DNA from: an uncultured Clostridia bacterium
Lineage (GTDB): Bacteria > Bacillota > Clostridia > Oscillospirales > Oscillospiraceae
Assembly: GCA_947177115.1 (NCBI GenBank)
Contig: CAMWTG010000046.1
Span: 1 to 13,220, forward strand
Length of the DNA: 13,220 nucleotides
Direction: 5' to 3'
Shown: positions 1 through 6,024 of the stretch, piece by piece
Layout: every line of letters starts with the position of its first letter
How positions within the stretch are numbered: position 1 is the first letter of the stretch
Position numbers and translations under genes: made by a program
Notes under the pieces: model-generated
The model's database searches: none
Told to the model about the DNA's origin: nothing
Seen by the model: the letters and a program-made list of their open reading frames with translations, nothing else

Positions 1-530
1 GCTATGAGAACCTGAAGAAGGTCACCCCCGAGGACCAGTGGGCGGATCTGCCCGCCCGGTACGCCCTGGTGGAGATCGAGAACCTCCACGACCCCGCCCT
101 GAAATTCGAGGCCATCCACCGGGTGGTGTTCGGCGTGGACCCGGAGAAGCTGATCGCGGCCTTCCTGGAGTTCTATCCCAACGCCCACGAGGGCCAGGGG
201 GTGGGCCACACCATCGCCTATACCCACGCCGGCGGTACGGGCTATCTCACCGTGCCCAACCCCAGGGTCCAGCTGGCGGTGGGGACACTGCAGAATTTCC
301 TGGACGCCTATCTCAAGGAGCACGGCGGCGAGGTGGACTATATCCACGGCGAAACCGTCACCGATGAGCTGGGCCGGAAACCGGGGAACATCGGCTTCAA
401 GCTGCCCGCCATGGGCAAGGATCAGCTGTTCAAGACCGTCATCGCCGATGGCGTGCTGCCCCGGAAGACCTTCTCCATGGGCCACGCCGAGGACAAGCGG
501 TATTACGTGGAAGGGCGGAAGATCAAGTAA
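1..530 (+). CDS. DUF1015 family protein, C-terminal part
   Basis: The 5' part lies outside the window. The open frame begins at base 3 and about 175 residues are visible, of roughly 400 usual for the family. I recognise the C-terminal half of DUF1015 from two stretches: an early ALVEIENLHDPALKFEAIHR block and a closing LPRKTFSMGHAEDKRYY block. The molecular function of DUF1015 is not established. In Clostridia and Bacteroidetes these genes often sit beside the serine biosynthesis genes serC and serA; that is from memory and the upstream DNA is not visible. The stop codon overlaps the ATG of the next gene by one base (TAATG), so the two are probably one transcript with coupled translation. No signal peptide or membrane segment is seen in the visible part. 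The family call is fairly sure; the role is unknown. Confidence 0.8.
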   Translation, partial: YENLKKVTPEDQWADLPARYALVEIENLHDPALKFEAIHRVVFGVDPEKLIAAFLEFYPNAHEGQGVGHTIAYTHAGGTGYLTVPNPRVQLAVGTLQNFLDAYLKEHGGEVDYIHGETVTDELGRKPGNIGFKLPAMGKDQLFKTVIADGVLPRKTFSMGHAEDKRYYVEGRKIK

Positions 531-1363
531 TGTTTCCGCAGAACCTGCATACCCACACCGTTTTCGGAGACGGAGCGCATACGCCGGAGGAGATGGTCCG
601 GGGGGCCATCTCCTCCGGCCTTACCTCTCTTGGCTTTTCGGAGCACAGCTCTCTGCCGGCGGAGATCGATCCGGAGGGCTGGACCATGGAGGCCGGCCGG
701 GAGGAGGCCTACCGGGCGGAGGTCCTGCGGCTGCGGGAGGCGTACCGGGGCAGGCTGGAGATCTTTCTGGGCCTGGAGCTGGACGCGGACTCCCCCGGTC
801 CCCGGGAGCCCTACGACTATATCATCGGCTCTGTCCACGGGATCTGGAAGGACGGATGCTATCTGTCCGCGGACACCAGCCCGGAATCCTTCGTCCAGGG
901 GGTCCGGGAGCATTTCGGCGGGGATTATTACGCCCTCACCGCCGCCTGCTTTCAGCGGGAGGCGGCTTTCGCCCTGGAGAGCGGATGCCAGATCGTGGGG
1001 CACTTCGATCTGGCGGCTAAGTTCAACGAGGGCGGAAAGCTCTTTGATGAAAGCGACCCCCGGTACGTCCGCGCCGCCCTGGAGGCCCTGGAGACGGCCA
1101 TGGGGCGGGACGTTATTTTCGAGATCAACACCGGGGCCATCTCCAGAGGCTGGCGGACAGCCCCCTATCCCGCCCCCTTCCTGCTGAAGGCCATCCGGGA
1201 AAAAGGGGGGCGGATCTGCATCACCAGCGACAGCCACCGCAGGGACACCACCGCCTGGGCCTTCCCCGAGGCCGCAGCGCTGGCGGAGAGCTGCGGATTC
1301 CGGGAGGCGTGGATCCTGACGGAAGACGGGTTCCGGGCCGTGGGCCTGGACGCCTGCCGGTAA
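530..1363 (+). CDS. hisJ: PHP-family phosphatase, histidinol-phosphatase (HisJ/HisK) type
   Basis: A 277-residue protein, the usual length for HisJ-type enzymes, which hydrolyse L-histidinol phosphate to histidinol and phosphate in the cytoplasm using a metal cluster. The PHP ligands are visible in order: H7-T-H9, D14 and H17, E38-H39, E83 (GLELD), H103 (GSVHG), H158 within GHFD, and D234-S-H236. All the expected metal ligands are therefore present. The start ATG overlaps the stop of the DUF1015 gene by one base, and a purine-rich GGAAG lies about 10 bases upstream. A strong intrinsic terminator follows, so the transcript ends here. No other histidine gene is in the window, so the true substrate could be another phosphate monoester. 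Because DUF1015 is often linked to serine genes, phosphoserine is one candidate (inference). Confidence 0.88.
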   Translation: MFPQNLHTHTVFGDGAHTPEEMVRGAISSGLTSLGFSEHSSLPAEIDPEGWTMEAGREEAYRAEVLRLREAYRGRLEIFLGLELDADSPGPREPYDYIIGSVHGIWKDGCYLSADTSPESFVQGVREHFGGDYYALTAACFQREAAFALESGCQIVGHFDLAAKFNEGGKLFDESDPRYVRAALEALETAMGRDVIFEINTGAISRGWRTAPYPAPFLLKAIREKGGRICITSDSHRRDTTAWAFPEAAALAESCGFREAWILTEDGFRAVGLDACR

Positions 1364-1394
1364 AGCGGCCATAATATAGACGGAAACTGCCGCA

Positions 1395-1423
1395 GGGCCC
1401 GATGAGAACATCGGGCCCTTTTT
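1395..1423 (+). terminator. intrinsic terminator after the PHP phosphatase gene
   Basis: A perfect 10-bp stem (1395-1404 with 1409-1418) closes an AGAA tetraloop and is followed at once by five T (1419-1423). It lies 31 bases after the stop codon. The stem core CCGATG...CATCGG matches the stem of the repeat at 11553-11633. Confidence 0.92.
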
Positions 1424-1465
1424 CCATATATGCCGGAGCTCTGCCAAAAGGCGGGATCCGCGCGG

Positions 1466-1486
1466 GGGGCGGGCATCACCCGCCCC
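1466..1486. repeat. GC-rich hairpin, possible half copy of the intergenic repeat
   Basis: GGGGCGGG (1466-1473) pairs with CCCGCCCC (1479-1486) around a five-base CATCA loop. It lies 12 bases past the stop of the minus-strand operon. No T run follows on either strand, so it is not a classical terminator, though it could protect the 3' end of the mRNA. It resembles one arm of the repeat at 6972-7076. Confidence 0.5.
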
Positions 1487-1498
1487 TGCCTCAAACCA

Positions 1499-2248
1499 TC
1501 ACCGCGCCGCAAACCGCTCCTCGATCCGGAACGCCTCGTCCATCTGCCTGTAGAGCAGGAACTGAGTGAGGAACAGGATGTACCACACGCCCGTCACCGG
1601 CAGCAGGAGCAGCGTCCAGGGGGCGAACAGCAGCAGTACCGCCCAGTACCCCAGGTGCAGCAGCCCCGCGCCCATGACCCGCCAGAAATACCGCACGCAG
1701 AACAGCATGCAGTTGCGCAGCCGCACCCCGGCCCGCTGGTCGAACAGCACCAGCTGGGGCCAGTACAGCCCGCTCACCGCCAGCGCCAGCAGCAGGGAAA
1801 ACAGCCCCAGCGCCGCCGTCCCGGCGGAGGGCGGCGTTTCCGCCGTCCAAAGCAGCATCCCCATGAAGGCGTACAGCCCGGCCAGCAGGCCCGTCAGCCC
1901 GCCGGGGAGCAGGCTCCCCTTCCAGTTCTGCCGCCAGGCGCGGGCGTAGGCGTCCCGCCAGGGCAGGGGATCGTCCCGCATCCCCCGCAGCAGGGCATCG
2001 TACATCCCCGCCAGAAAGGGCCCCGCCACCATCCCGCCCAGGATGGAGCAGGGCAGCAGCGCCAGCAGGCTGGTGGAGGCCACCGCCCAGAAGATCCCCG
2101 CCGCCAGGGGCGCAAGGCCGGCCAGCGTCAGCAGGTTGATCTTCCACCACCGGCTGAAACGGCTGTCCAGCAGCTGGCGGTAGCGGCAGAAGCCCGTCTG
2201 CCGCTCCTTTTCATCGATATGGGGATCGTCCCGTAAAAACATGCCCAT
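1499..2248 (-). CDS. YesL-like (DUF624-type) integral membrane protein
   Basis: A 249-residue, strongly hydrophobic protein with about five or six predicted membrane helices. After a short polar N-terminus (about 35 residues) comes the pattern RFSRWWKINLLTL, a hydrophobic hairpin, then GPFLAGMYDALLRGMRDD followed by an aromatic and basic amphipathic stretch (AYARAWRQNWKGS). This order is reminiscent of YesL/DUF624 proteins, which are common beside sugar ABC transporters in Firmicutes and have no settled biochemical role. I chose the ATG at 2248 because GAGGAGG lies 8 bases upstream; a longer frame starting with TTG at 2281 would place that ribosome site inside the gene. It is the last gene of the minus-strand operon, 63 bases after the lipoprotein gene. 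The family assignment is tentative; the membrane location is sure. Confidence 0.75.
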   Translation of the reverse strand: MGMFLRDDPHIDEKERQTGFCRYRQLLDSRFSRWWKINLLTLAGLAPLAAGIFWAVASTSLLALLPCSILGGMVAGPFLAGMYDALLRGMRDDPLPWRDAYARAWRQNWKGSLLPGGLTGLLAGLYAFMGMLLWTAETPPSAGTAALGLFSLLLALAVSGLYWPQLVLFDQRAGVRLRNCMLFCVRYFWRVMGAGLLHLGYWAVLLLFAPWTLLLLPVTGVWYILFLTQFLLYRQMDEAFRIEERFAAR

Positions 2249-2311
2249 GACGCGGTCCTCCTCAGACTGTTCCTTGATCAAACGTGCAGCATCGCTGCCG
2301 GGCGGAAAATA

Positions 2312-2896
2312 TCAGACGCTGTAGTGGCAGCGGTCCAGAAAGTCCCCCAGGATCGCCGGAGCATCGCCATCGAAATCCTCCCGGCAGGAGATCTCAACGC
2401 TGACGGCATAGTTCCGGTATACGCCGAAGGCGGACGCGCCCCGCTGGTACGGGTTCGTTTCCGTGTGATAGGTATAGGTCATGATGGTAAAGCGCTGCCC
2501 GTTGTGGACGGCCTCCATCGTGTCCTCCACGGTATACTGGGCGGCCGCCATGTCCAGCAGCTCCGCCGCCCGGTCCTCCGCCTTTTCCGCCTGGCCGTAC
2601 CCCGCCAGCAGGAGATAGATCTGCGCGTCATAGAGCTTGGCATCGTCTCCTTCGGCGTTCACGAAGGGCGTCTCCTCCCCGATGGACCAGGCGGCGTAGT
2701 ACATGCCGTTAGCCGCCAGGGCATCGTTGTTCTCCCGCAGCTCCAGGCCCACCGGCGCGTCTACGCCGACAACGTTCCCCACCGTGACCCAGCTCCTGTC
2801 CCAATCCGCGCCGTCAGCCGCCCGCGCCGGCGGGGGCTGGCCGCACCCGGACAGGCACAAGACCGCCAGCAGCAGGCAGAGCATCCTCTTTTTCAT
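2312..2896 (-). CDS. small lipoprotein of unknown function
   Basis: A 194-residue protein with a lipoprotein signal peptide: a KKR start, a hydrophobic core, then the lipobox LSGC with the lipidated cysteine at C18. The mature part should therefore sit on the outer face of the cytoplasmic membrane. The mature domain is mixed alpha/beta in character, acidic, rich in Tyr and ends in CHYSV; I recognise no catalytic motif or named family. The ATG overlaps the stop of the upstream gene in an ATGA arrangement, and GGAAGGAG lies about 10 bases upstream. This favours 2896 over a frame extended 11 codons further, which would push the signal peptide away from the N-terminus. The tight coupling to the membrane-anchored protein before it suggests that the two work together at the cell surface (inference). 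Confidence 0.85.
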   Translation of the reverse strand: MKKRMLCLLLAVLCLSGCGQPPPARAADGADWDRSWVTVGNVVGVDAPVGLELRENNDALAANGMYYAAWSIGEETPFVNAEGDDAKLYDAQIYLLLAGYGQAEKAEDRAAELLDMAAAQYTVEDTMEAVHNGQRFTIMTYTYHTETNPYQRGASAFGVYRNYAVSVEISCREDFDGDAPAILGDFLDRCHYSV

Positions 2897-3615
2897 GGCG
2901 CCGCCGCTCCTTCCACGATCTTCTCCCACAGGGCATCGCAGCCGTCAGGGTAGGCGCAGGTCTTTTCCGTCCAGAAGCCCCGCCGCCCGATGAACAGCCC
3001 GGAGACCAGCTCCCGGCTGTCGCCGGAAACCTCCTCCCCCAGCAGGAAGTAGCGGTACTCCCCCAGCTCCATCGCCGCCAGGGCGGGGCACCGGTCCCAG
3101 GCCAGACAGGCATCTTCGGCAGGCTCCCCCTCCTCCGGCAGGGAGCCGTCCAGGCGGCGGAGCACCTGGCCCTCGCGGAGGAAATCCTCCGGGTCCTCCA
3201 TAAGGAAGAAGTAGCTTTCGCAGCTGACCAGGTCCGCCATCAGGGCGGTCTGCGCGGCGAGGGCGGCTTCGCCGTCCATGCCGTGGTCGGAGGGATACTG
3301 ATTCAGCTGCACCACCACCTGCCCATCGCCGTTAAGGTCCTCGCCCAGCGCGGCGAAGCCCGCCTCCAGGGCAGCGGCGGTCTCCTCCGGCAGGGAGTGG
3401 GCGCCCACGTAGGCGACCTGGTAGTCGGGGCTCCTCCGCCCGGCCCCCAGGACCTGGAGGAGCAGGCCCGCCGCCATGGCGGTCAGGGCCAGACCGATGG
3501 CGATATGCCACTTGTGGTAGTACCACCAGTTTTTCCTTTTTTCCGCCGGGGTCAGCTCCCGCTTCTCCTCCGGCTTGACGTCCTTATACTTCCGCTTCAG
3601 ATACTCGCTTGCCAT
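2893..3615 (-). CDS. membrane-anchored protein of unknown function, single N-terminal helix
   Basis: A 240-residue protein. Residues 1-35 are highly charged (Lys/Glu/Arg) and end in NWWYYHKWH. One hydrophobic helix spans about 37-57, and the remaining 180 residues are likely extracytoplasmic by the positive-inside rule. After the helix comes PDYQVAYVGAHSLPEE, then D93-L-N95-G-D97-G, which fits the DxNxDG start of a calcium-binding loop like those in EF-hands or dockerins. Only one such loop is seen, so it is not a dockerin. I believe similar proteins occur in other Clostridia next to YesL-like and lipoprotein genes, but I know no assigned function. It starts 33 bases after the repressor stop with GGAGGAGG close upstream, and overlaps the lipoprotein gene by four bases (ATGA). 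A membrane sensor or stabilising partner is possible but unproven. Confidence 0.85.
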   Translation of the reverse strand: MASEYLKRKYKDVKPEEKRELTPAEKRKNWWYYHKWHIAIGLALTAMAAGLLLQVLGAGRRSPDYQVAYVGAHSLPEETAAALEAGFAALGEDLNGDGQVVVQLNQYPSDHGMDGEAALAAQTALMADLVSCESYFFLMEDPEDFLREGQVLRRLDGSLPEEGEPAEDACLAWDRCPALAAMELGEYRYFLLGEEVSGDSRELVSGLFIGRRGFWTEKTCAYPDGCDALWEKIVEGAAAP

Positions 3616-3648
3616 AGTCCTCCTCCTTGTTGTTCTTCCGTCCGCGGG

Positions 3649-4632
3649 TCACTCCCGGGTAGTGCCCCCCGCCGCGTAGCTGACCGGCAGGCACACCAGG
3701 GCCGGGATATTGGACCGGTCCTTGGCCAGCAGCAGATCCACGCAGGTCTCCGCCATTTTGGCAATGGGCTGGACGATGGTGGAGCAGTACAGCGTCTCGC
3801 CGCCGAACCGCCGGATGCCGTCAAAGCCGATGATCTGCACGTCCTCCGGCGCCCGCAGGCCCAGCTCCGCGAGAATATTCTGCATCCGCCAGGCCAGCAG
3901 GTCGGTGGAGCAGAAGATGCCATCGATCTCCAGCCTGCCGCCCGCCATATGGGCGCGGAAAAATTCCCGGAACACCTCATCGCCGTCCTCTCCATCGTTC
4001 CGGCGCAGGACGGCGCAGGGGACCTGCCGGGCGCGGCAGACGGCCTCGAAGCCGTCCCCCCGCTTGTCCGTCTCGCCGGGGCTGGACGAGCCGGTGCGCA
4101 GAAAGGCCAGCCGCCTGCACCCCAGCTCCAGCAGCTTCTCCGCCGCCAGACGGCCCCCGCCGTAGTTGTCCGCCGCCACGCAGGGGATGTCCGGGCGGAA
4201 GCTGCGGTCGATGCCCACGAAGGGCAGGTCCTCGTCCACGGCCAGCGGGTTGTAGGTCAGGCCGATGATGCCGTCCGCCTTGTTCTGGCGGACCATGTTG
4301 ACGCAGTTCTGCTCGATCTCCGGGTTGGAGGCGGTGACGTACAGCAGCATCCGGTAGTCCCGCCGGGCCAGGGCCTCGCAGATATACTGGGCCAGGGCGG
4401 CGAAAAAGGGGTGGTTCACCCCCGGCAGGATCACCGCCACCGTATTGGTCTTGTTGGTCTTCAGGCCCCGGGCGTACTGGTTGACCTGATAGCCCAGCTT
4501 CCGGGCGGCCTCCTCCACCTTCGCCTTATAGCTCTCCCCCACGGGGATGCCGTTGAATACCTTGGACACGGTCCCCAGGGCCACGCCGGCCTCCTGGGCC
4601 ACATCCTTCATTGTGGGCGCAGCGTTTTTCAT
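3649..4632 (-). CDS. LacI/GalR-family transcriptional repressor
   Basis: A 327-residue LacI-family regulator of normal length. The helix-turn-helix is at about residues 8-28 (MKDVAQEAGVALGTVSKVFNG). The hinge helix at about 45-56 contains ARGL, whose Leu in this family wedges into a central CG step of the operator. A periplasmic-binding-protein-like sensor domain follows and ends in the typical LP-(x)6-GTT tail. The DNA-reading positions are L19-G20, unlike Y-Q in LacI. I chose the ATG at 4632 because GGAGG lies 6-7 bases upstream and it places the HTH at the N-terminus; the frame stays open 48 codons further upstream but that part is not protein-like. The gene is divergent from the sugar transporter, so it most likely represses that operon and perhaps itself, with a sugar or sugar phosphate as inducer. 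It leads an operon with the three genes downstream. Confidence 0.93.
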   Translation of the reverse strand: MKNAAPTMKDVAQEAGVALGTVSKVFNGIPVGESYKAKVEEAARKLGYQVNQYARGLKTNKTNTVAVILPGVNHPFFAALAQYICEALARRDYRMLLYVTASNPEIEQNCVNMVRQNKADGIIGLTYNPLAVDEDLPFVGIDRSFRPDIPCVAADNYGGGRLAAEKLLELGCRRLAFLRTGSSSPGETDKRGDGFEAVCRARQVPCAVLRRNDGEDGDEVFREFFRAHMAGGRLEIDGIFCSTDLLAWRMQNILAELGLRAPEDVQIIGFDGIRRFGGETLYCSTIVQPIAKMAETCVDLLLAKDRSNIPALVCLPVSYAAGGTTRE

Positions 4633-4645
4633 GACCGCCCTCCTT

Positions 4646-4657
4646 GTGAAAAGTTTC
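4646..4657. promoter_or_regulatory. weak operator-like dyad in the repressor leader
   Basis: TGAAAAGTTTCA is a near-perfect palindrome (5 of 6 paired positions) lying 14 bases before the repressor start codon. It resembles the CG-centred sites upstream but has AG at its centre, so repressor binding there is only a possibility. Confidence 0.3.
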
Positions 4658-4701
4658 ATATACAAAGCGCCGATACGTGCCCACGCGCCTTGCCTGTGCT
4701 T

Positions 4702-4731
4702 ATCATACCAGAACCGGCGGTGAAATGTAAA
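4702..4731 (-). promoter_or_regulatory. promoter of the repressor operon
   Basis: Read on the minus strand, TTTACA (4731-4726) and TATGAT (4707-4702) are separated by 18 bases, a good sigma-70/sigma-A match. Transcription would start near 4695, about 63 bases before the repressor ATG. The -35 box lies within a 9-bp inverted repeat (4718-4726 with 4737-4745). Confidence 0.7.
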
Positions 4732-4745
4732 GAGAAATTTCACCG
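4718..4745. repeat. 9-bp inverted repeat over the repressor -35 region
   Basis: CGGTGAAAT (4718-4726) and ATTTCACCG (4737-4745) are perfect inverted copies separated by 10 bases. The half-site GTGAAA is shared with the operator motif, but here the two half-sites are about two helical turns apart. It may bind a regulator controlling the repressor operon. The role is inferred from position. Confidence 0.5.
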
Positions 4746-4753
4746 TTTTTTCA

Positions 4754-4764
4754 TGAAACGTTAT
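4754..4764 (+). promoter_or_regulatory. CG-centred operator copy 1 (TGAAACGTTAT)
   Basis: An exact copy of the 11-bp motif found twice more at 4886-4896 (inverted) and 4943-4953. It lies about 22 bases upstream of the repressor -35 box. The CG centre fits a LacI-family operator; one half (TGAAACG) is canonical and the other half is degenerate. It is one base short of the CcpA cre consensus. Confidence 0.6.
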
Positions 4765-4840
4765 GTTTTGGCGCAATCAACAAAAACCGGGTTCACAGTT
4801 TGTTCAAACTGATAAACTTTGAAAAATTGGGAAAAACCTG

Positions 4841-4870
4841 TTGACAGAAGGGCGGAACCTTTGCTAAGAT
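4841..4870 (+). promoter_or_regulatory. promoter of the sugar transporter operon
   Basis: A perfect -35 TTGACA (4841-4846) and TAAGAT (4865-4870) with an 18-base spacer, plus a TGC extension just before the -10. The start of transcription is expected near 4877, leaving a leader of about 180 bases before the first permease. Operator-like motifs begin about 9 bases after this start, a position where a bound repressor would block the polymerase. Confidence 0.85.
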
Positions 4871-4885
4871 AGCCACAACAGGCGC

Positions 4886-4953
4886 ATAACGTTTCACGAA
4901 TTTTCGGCAGCCCGGCAGGCTGCTAAAATTTGAGGAACTTCGTGAAACGTTAT
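4886..4953. promoter_or_regulatory. nested dyad with paired operator motifs in the transporter leader
   Basis: A perfect 15-bp inverted repeat, ATAACGTTTCACGAA (4886-4900) and TTCGTGAAACGTTAT (4939-4953), contains two inverted copies of the 11-bp operator motif with CG centres 58 bp apart. Inside lies a second hairpin (4899-4930): AATTTT pairs with AAAATT, and GGCAGCC pairs with GGCTGCT around a CGGCA loop, with one bulged C. Because transcription should begin near 4877, the whole dyad would also be present in the mRNA. It may act as paired DNA operators, as a folded leader RNA, or as both. Confidence 0.75.
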
Positions 4954-5057
4954 ACGAAAATACGCGGCCGGCGCGCATCCTGCAAAGGACCGTTTCCCAG
5001 CGATCGAGCATCTCCCCCTCCACGCGACAAGCTATGTGTTTTAAGGAAGTGAGTCAC

Positions 5058-6011
5058 ATGAAAAAGAGCGAATCTCCCGTCCAGATCCCGGCGGCGGGCT
5101 CCGCCGCCCTGTCCCAGCGAAAAACGCTGGGACAAAGGATCCTGGAAAACTGGCAGCTGTACGCCCTGCTGCTGGTCCCGGTGGTCCTGACCATTGTCTA
5201 CAAGTACATCCCCATGTACGGCATTCAGATCGCCTTCCGGGATTTTGATCCCAACCTGGGCTATCTGGGCAGCCGGTGGGTGGGCTTCGACTGGTTCACC
5301 CGATTCTTCAAGGCTCCCACCTTCTGGCGGATGATGAAAAACACGGTGCTCATCAGCGTCTACGGCCTGCTGTGGAGCTTCCCGGTGCCCATCATCCTCT
5401 CCCTCATCATCAATCAGGTGCGGTTTCACAAGTTCAAGCGGGTGGTCCAGACCGTCCTCTACGCGCCCCACTTCATCTCCGTCATGGTCATCTGCGGTAT
5501 GATCAAGATCTTCCTCAGTCCCTCGGGCGGCCTGCTGAACCTGATCCTGGGCACCCAGATCGATTTTCTGACCCAGGCCGGCGCTTTCCGCACCATCTAC
5601 ATCGCCTCCGGCATCTGGCAGGACATGGGCTGGGGCTGCATCATCTACCTGGCCACCCTGGCCAACGTGGACCCGGGCCTCTACGAGGCGGCCAAGATGG
5701 ACGGCGCGTCCGTGTTCCAGCGGATCCTGCACATCGACATCCCGGAGCTGATGCCCATGGTGATATTGAACCTGATCATGGCCGCCGGCGGCATCATGAA
5801 CGTGGGCTTCGAGAAGGTGTGGCTGCTGCAGACGGACTTGAACAAGGCTACGTCCGATGTCATCGCCGTCTATGTGTATGAGCAGGGCATCGTCAACGCC
5901 AAGTACAGCTATTCCACGGCGGTGGGCCTGTTCAACACGGTGATCAACATCGTCCTGCTCATCATCGTCAACAAGATCGTGTCCAAAGCTTCGGACGTTG
6001 AGTTTGTGTAA
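5058..6011 (+). CDS. CUT1 sugar ABC transporter permease (LplB type)
   Basis: A 317-residue inner-membrane permease of the binding-protein-dependent type. An N-terminal cytoplasmic stretch (about 30 residues) precedes six predicted helices. The QLYALLLVPVVLTIVYKYIPMYG start with a following FRDF is typical of LplB/YtcP-family permeases. The ATPase-contact loop is at about 210-216 as EAAKMDG, followed by the usual IPEL. I chose the ATG at 5058 because AAGGAAGTGAG lies just upstream; an in-frame ATG at 5034 would put this site inside the gene. It is the first gene of the transporter operon behind the leader dyad and would pair with the next permease. No ATP-binding subunit is encoded nearby, as is common for CUT1 systems that share an MsmK-type ATPase. 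The substrate is inferred as sucrose or fructo-oligosaccharide from the neighbouring GH32 and fructokinase genes. Confidence 0.93.
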   Translation: MKKSESPVQIPAAGSAALSQRKTLGQRILENWQLYALLLVPVVLTIVYKYIPMYGIQIAFRDFDPNLGYLGSRWVGFDWFTRFFKAPTFWRMMKNTVLISVYGLLWSFPVPIILSLIINQVRFHKFKRVVQTVLYAPHFISVMVICGMIKIFLSPSGGLLNLILGTQIDFLTQAGAFRTIYIASGIWQDMGWGCIIYLATLANVDPGLYEAAKMDGASVFQRILHIDIPELMPMVILNLIMAAGGIMNVGFEKVWLLQTDLNKATSDVIAVYVYEQGIVNAKYSYSTAVGLFNTVINIVLLIIVNKIVSKASDVEFV

Positions 6012-6024
6012 GGGGGTAAACGAA

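Noticed and set aside
530..1363. Alternative overlapping frames within the PHP phosphatase gene
   Set aside because: The PHP frame carries all metal-ligand motifs; the others are Arg/Pro-rich shadow frames.
4753..4766. CcpA catabolite site (cre)
   Set aside because: The motif has one base too few between TGAAA and CG for the cre consensus, and it recurs exactly beside a LacI-type repressor gene, which is a better explanation.
3283..4812. Long plus-strand open frame (509 codons) opposite the repressor and membrane protein genes
   Set aside because: It is antisense to well-supported genes, rich in Gln, His, Val and Gly as expected from reading GC-rich codons backwards, and matches no family.
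4793..5023. Short minus-strand frame inside the divergent control region
   Set aside because: It covers the transporter promoter and the dyad, lacks a ribosome site and reads as random sequence.
4954..5057. Known riboswitch or T-box in the rest of the transporter leader
   Set aside because: I recognise no conserved riboswitch core or T-box sequence, and there is no terminator hairpin before the first permease.
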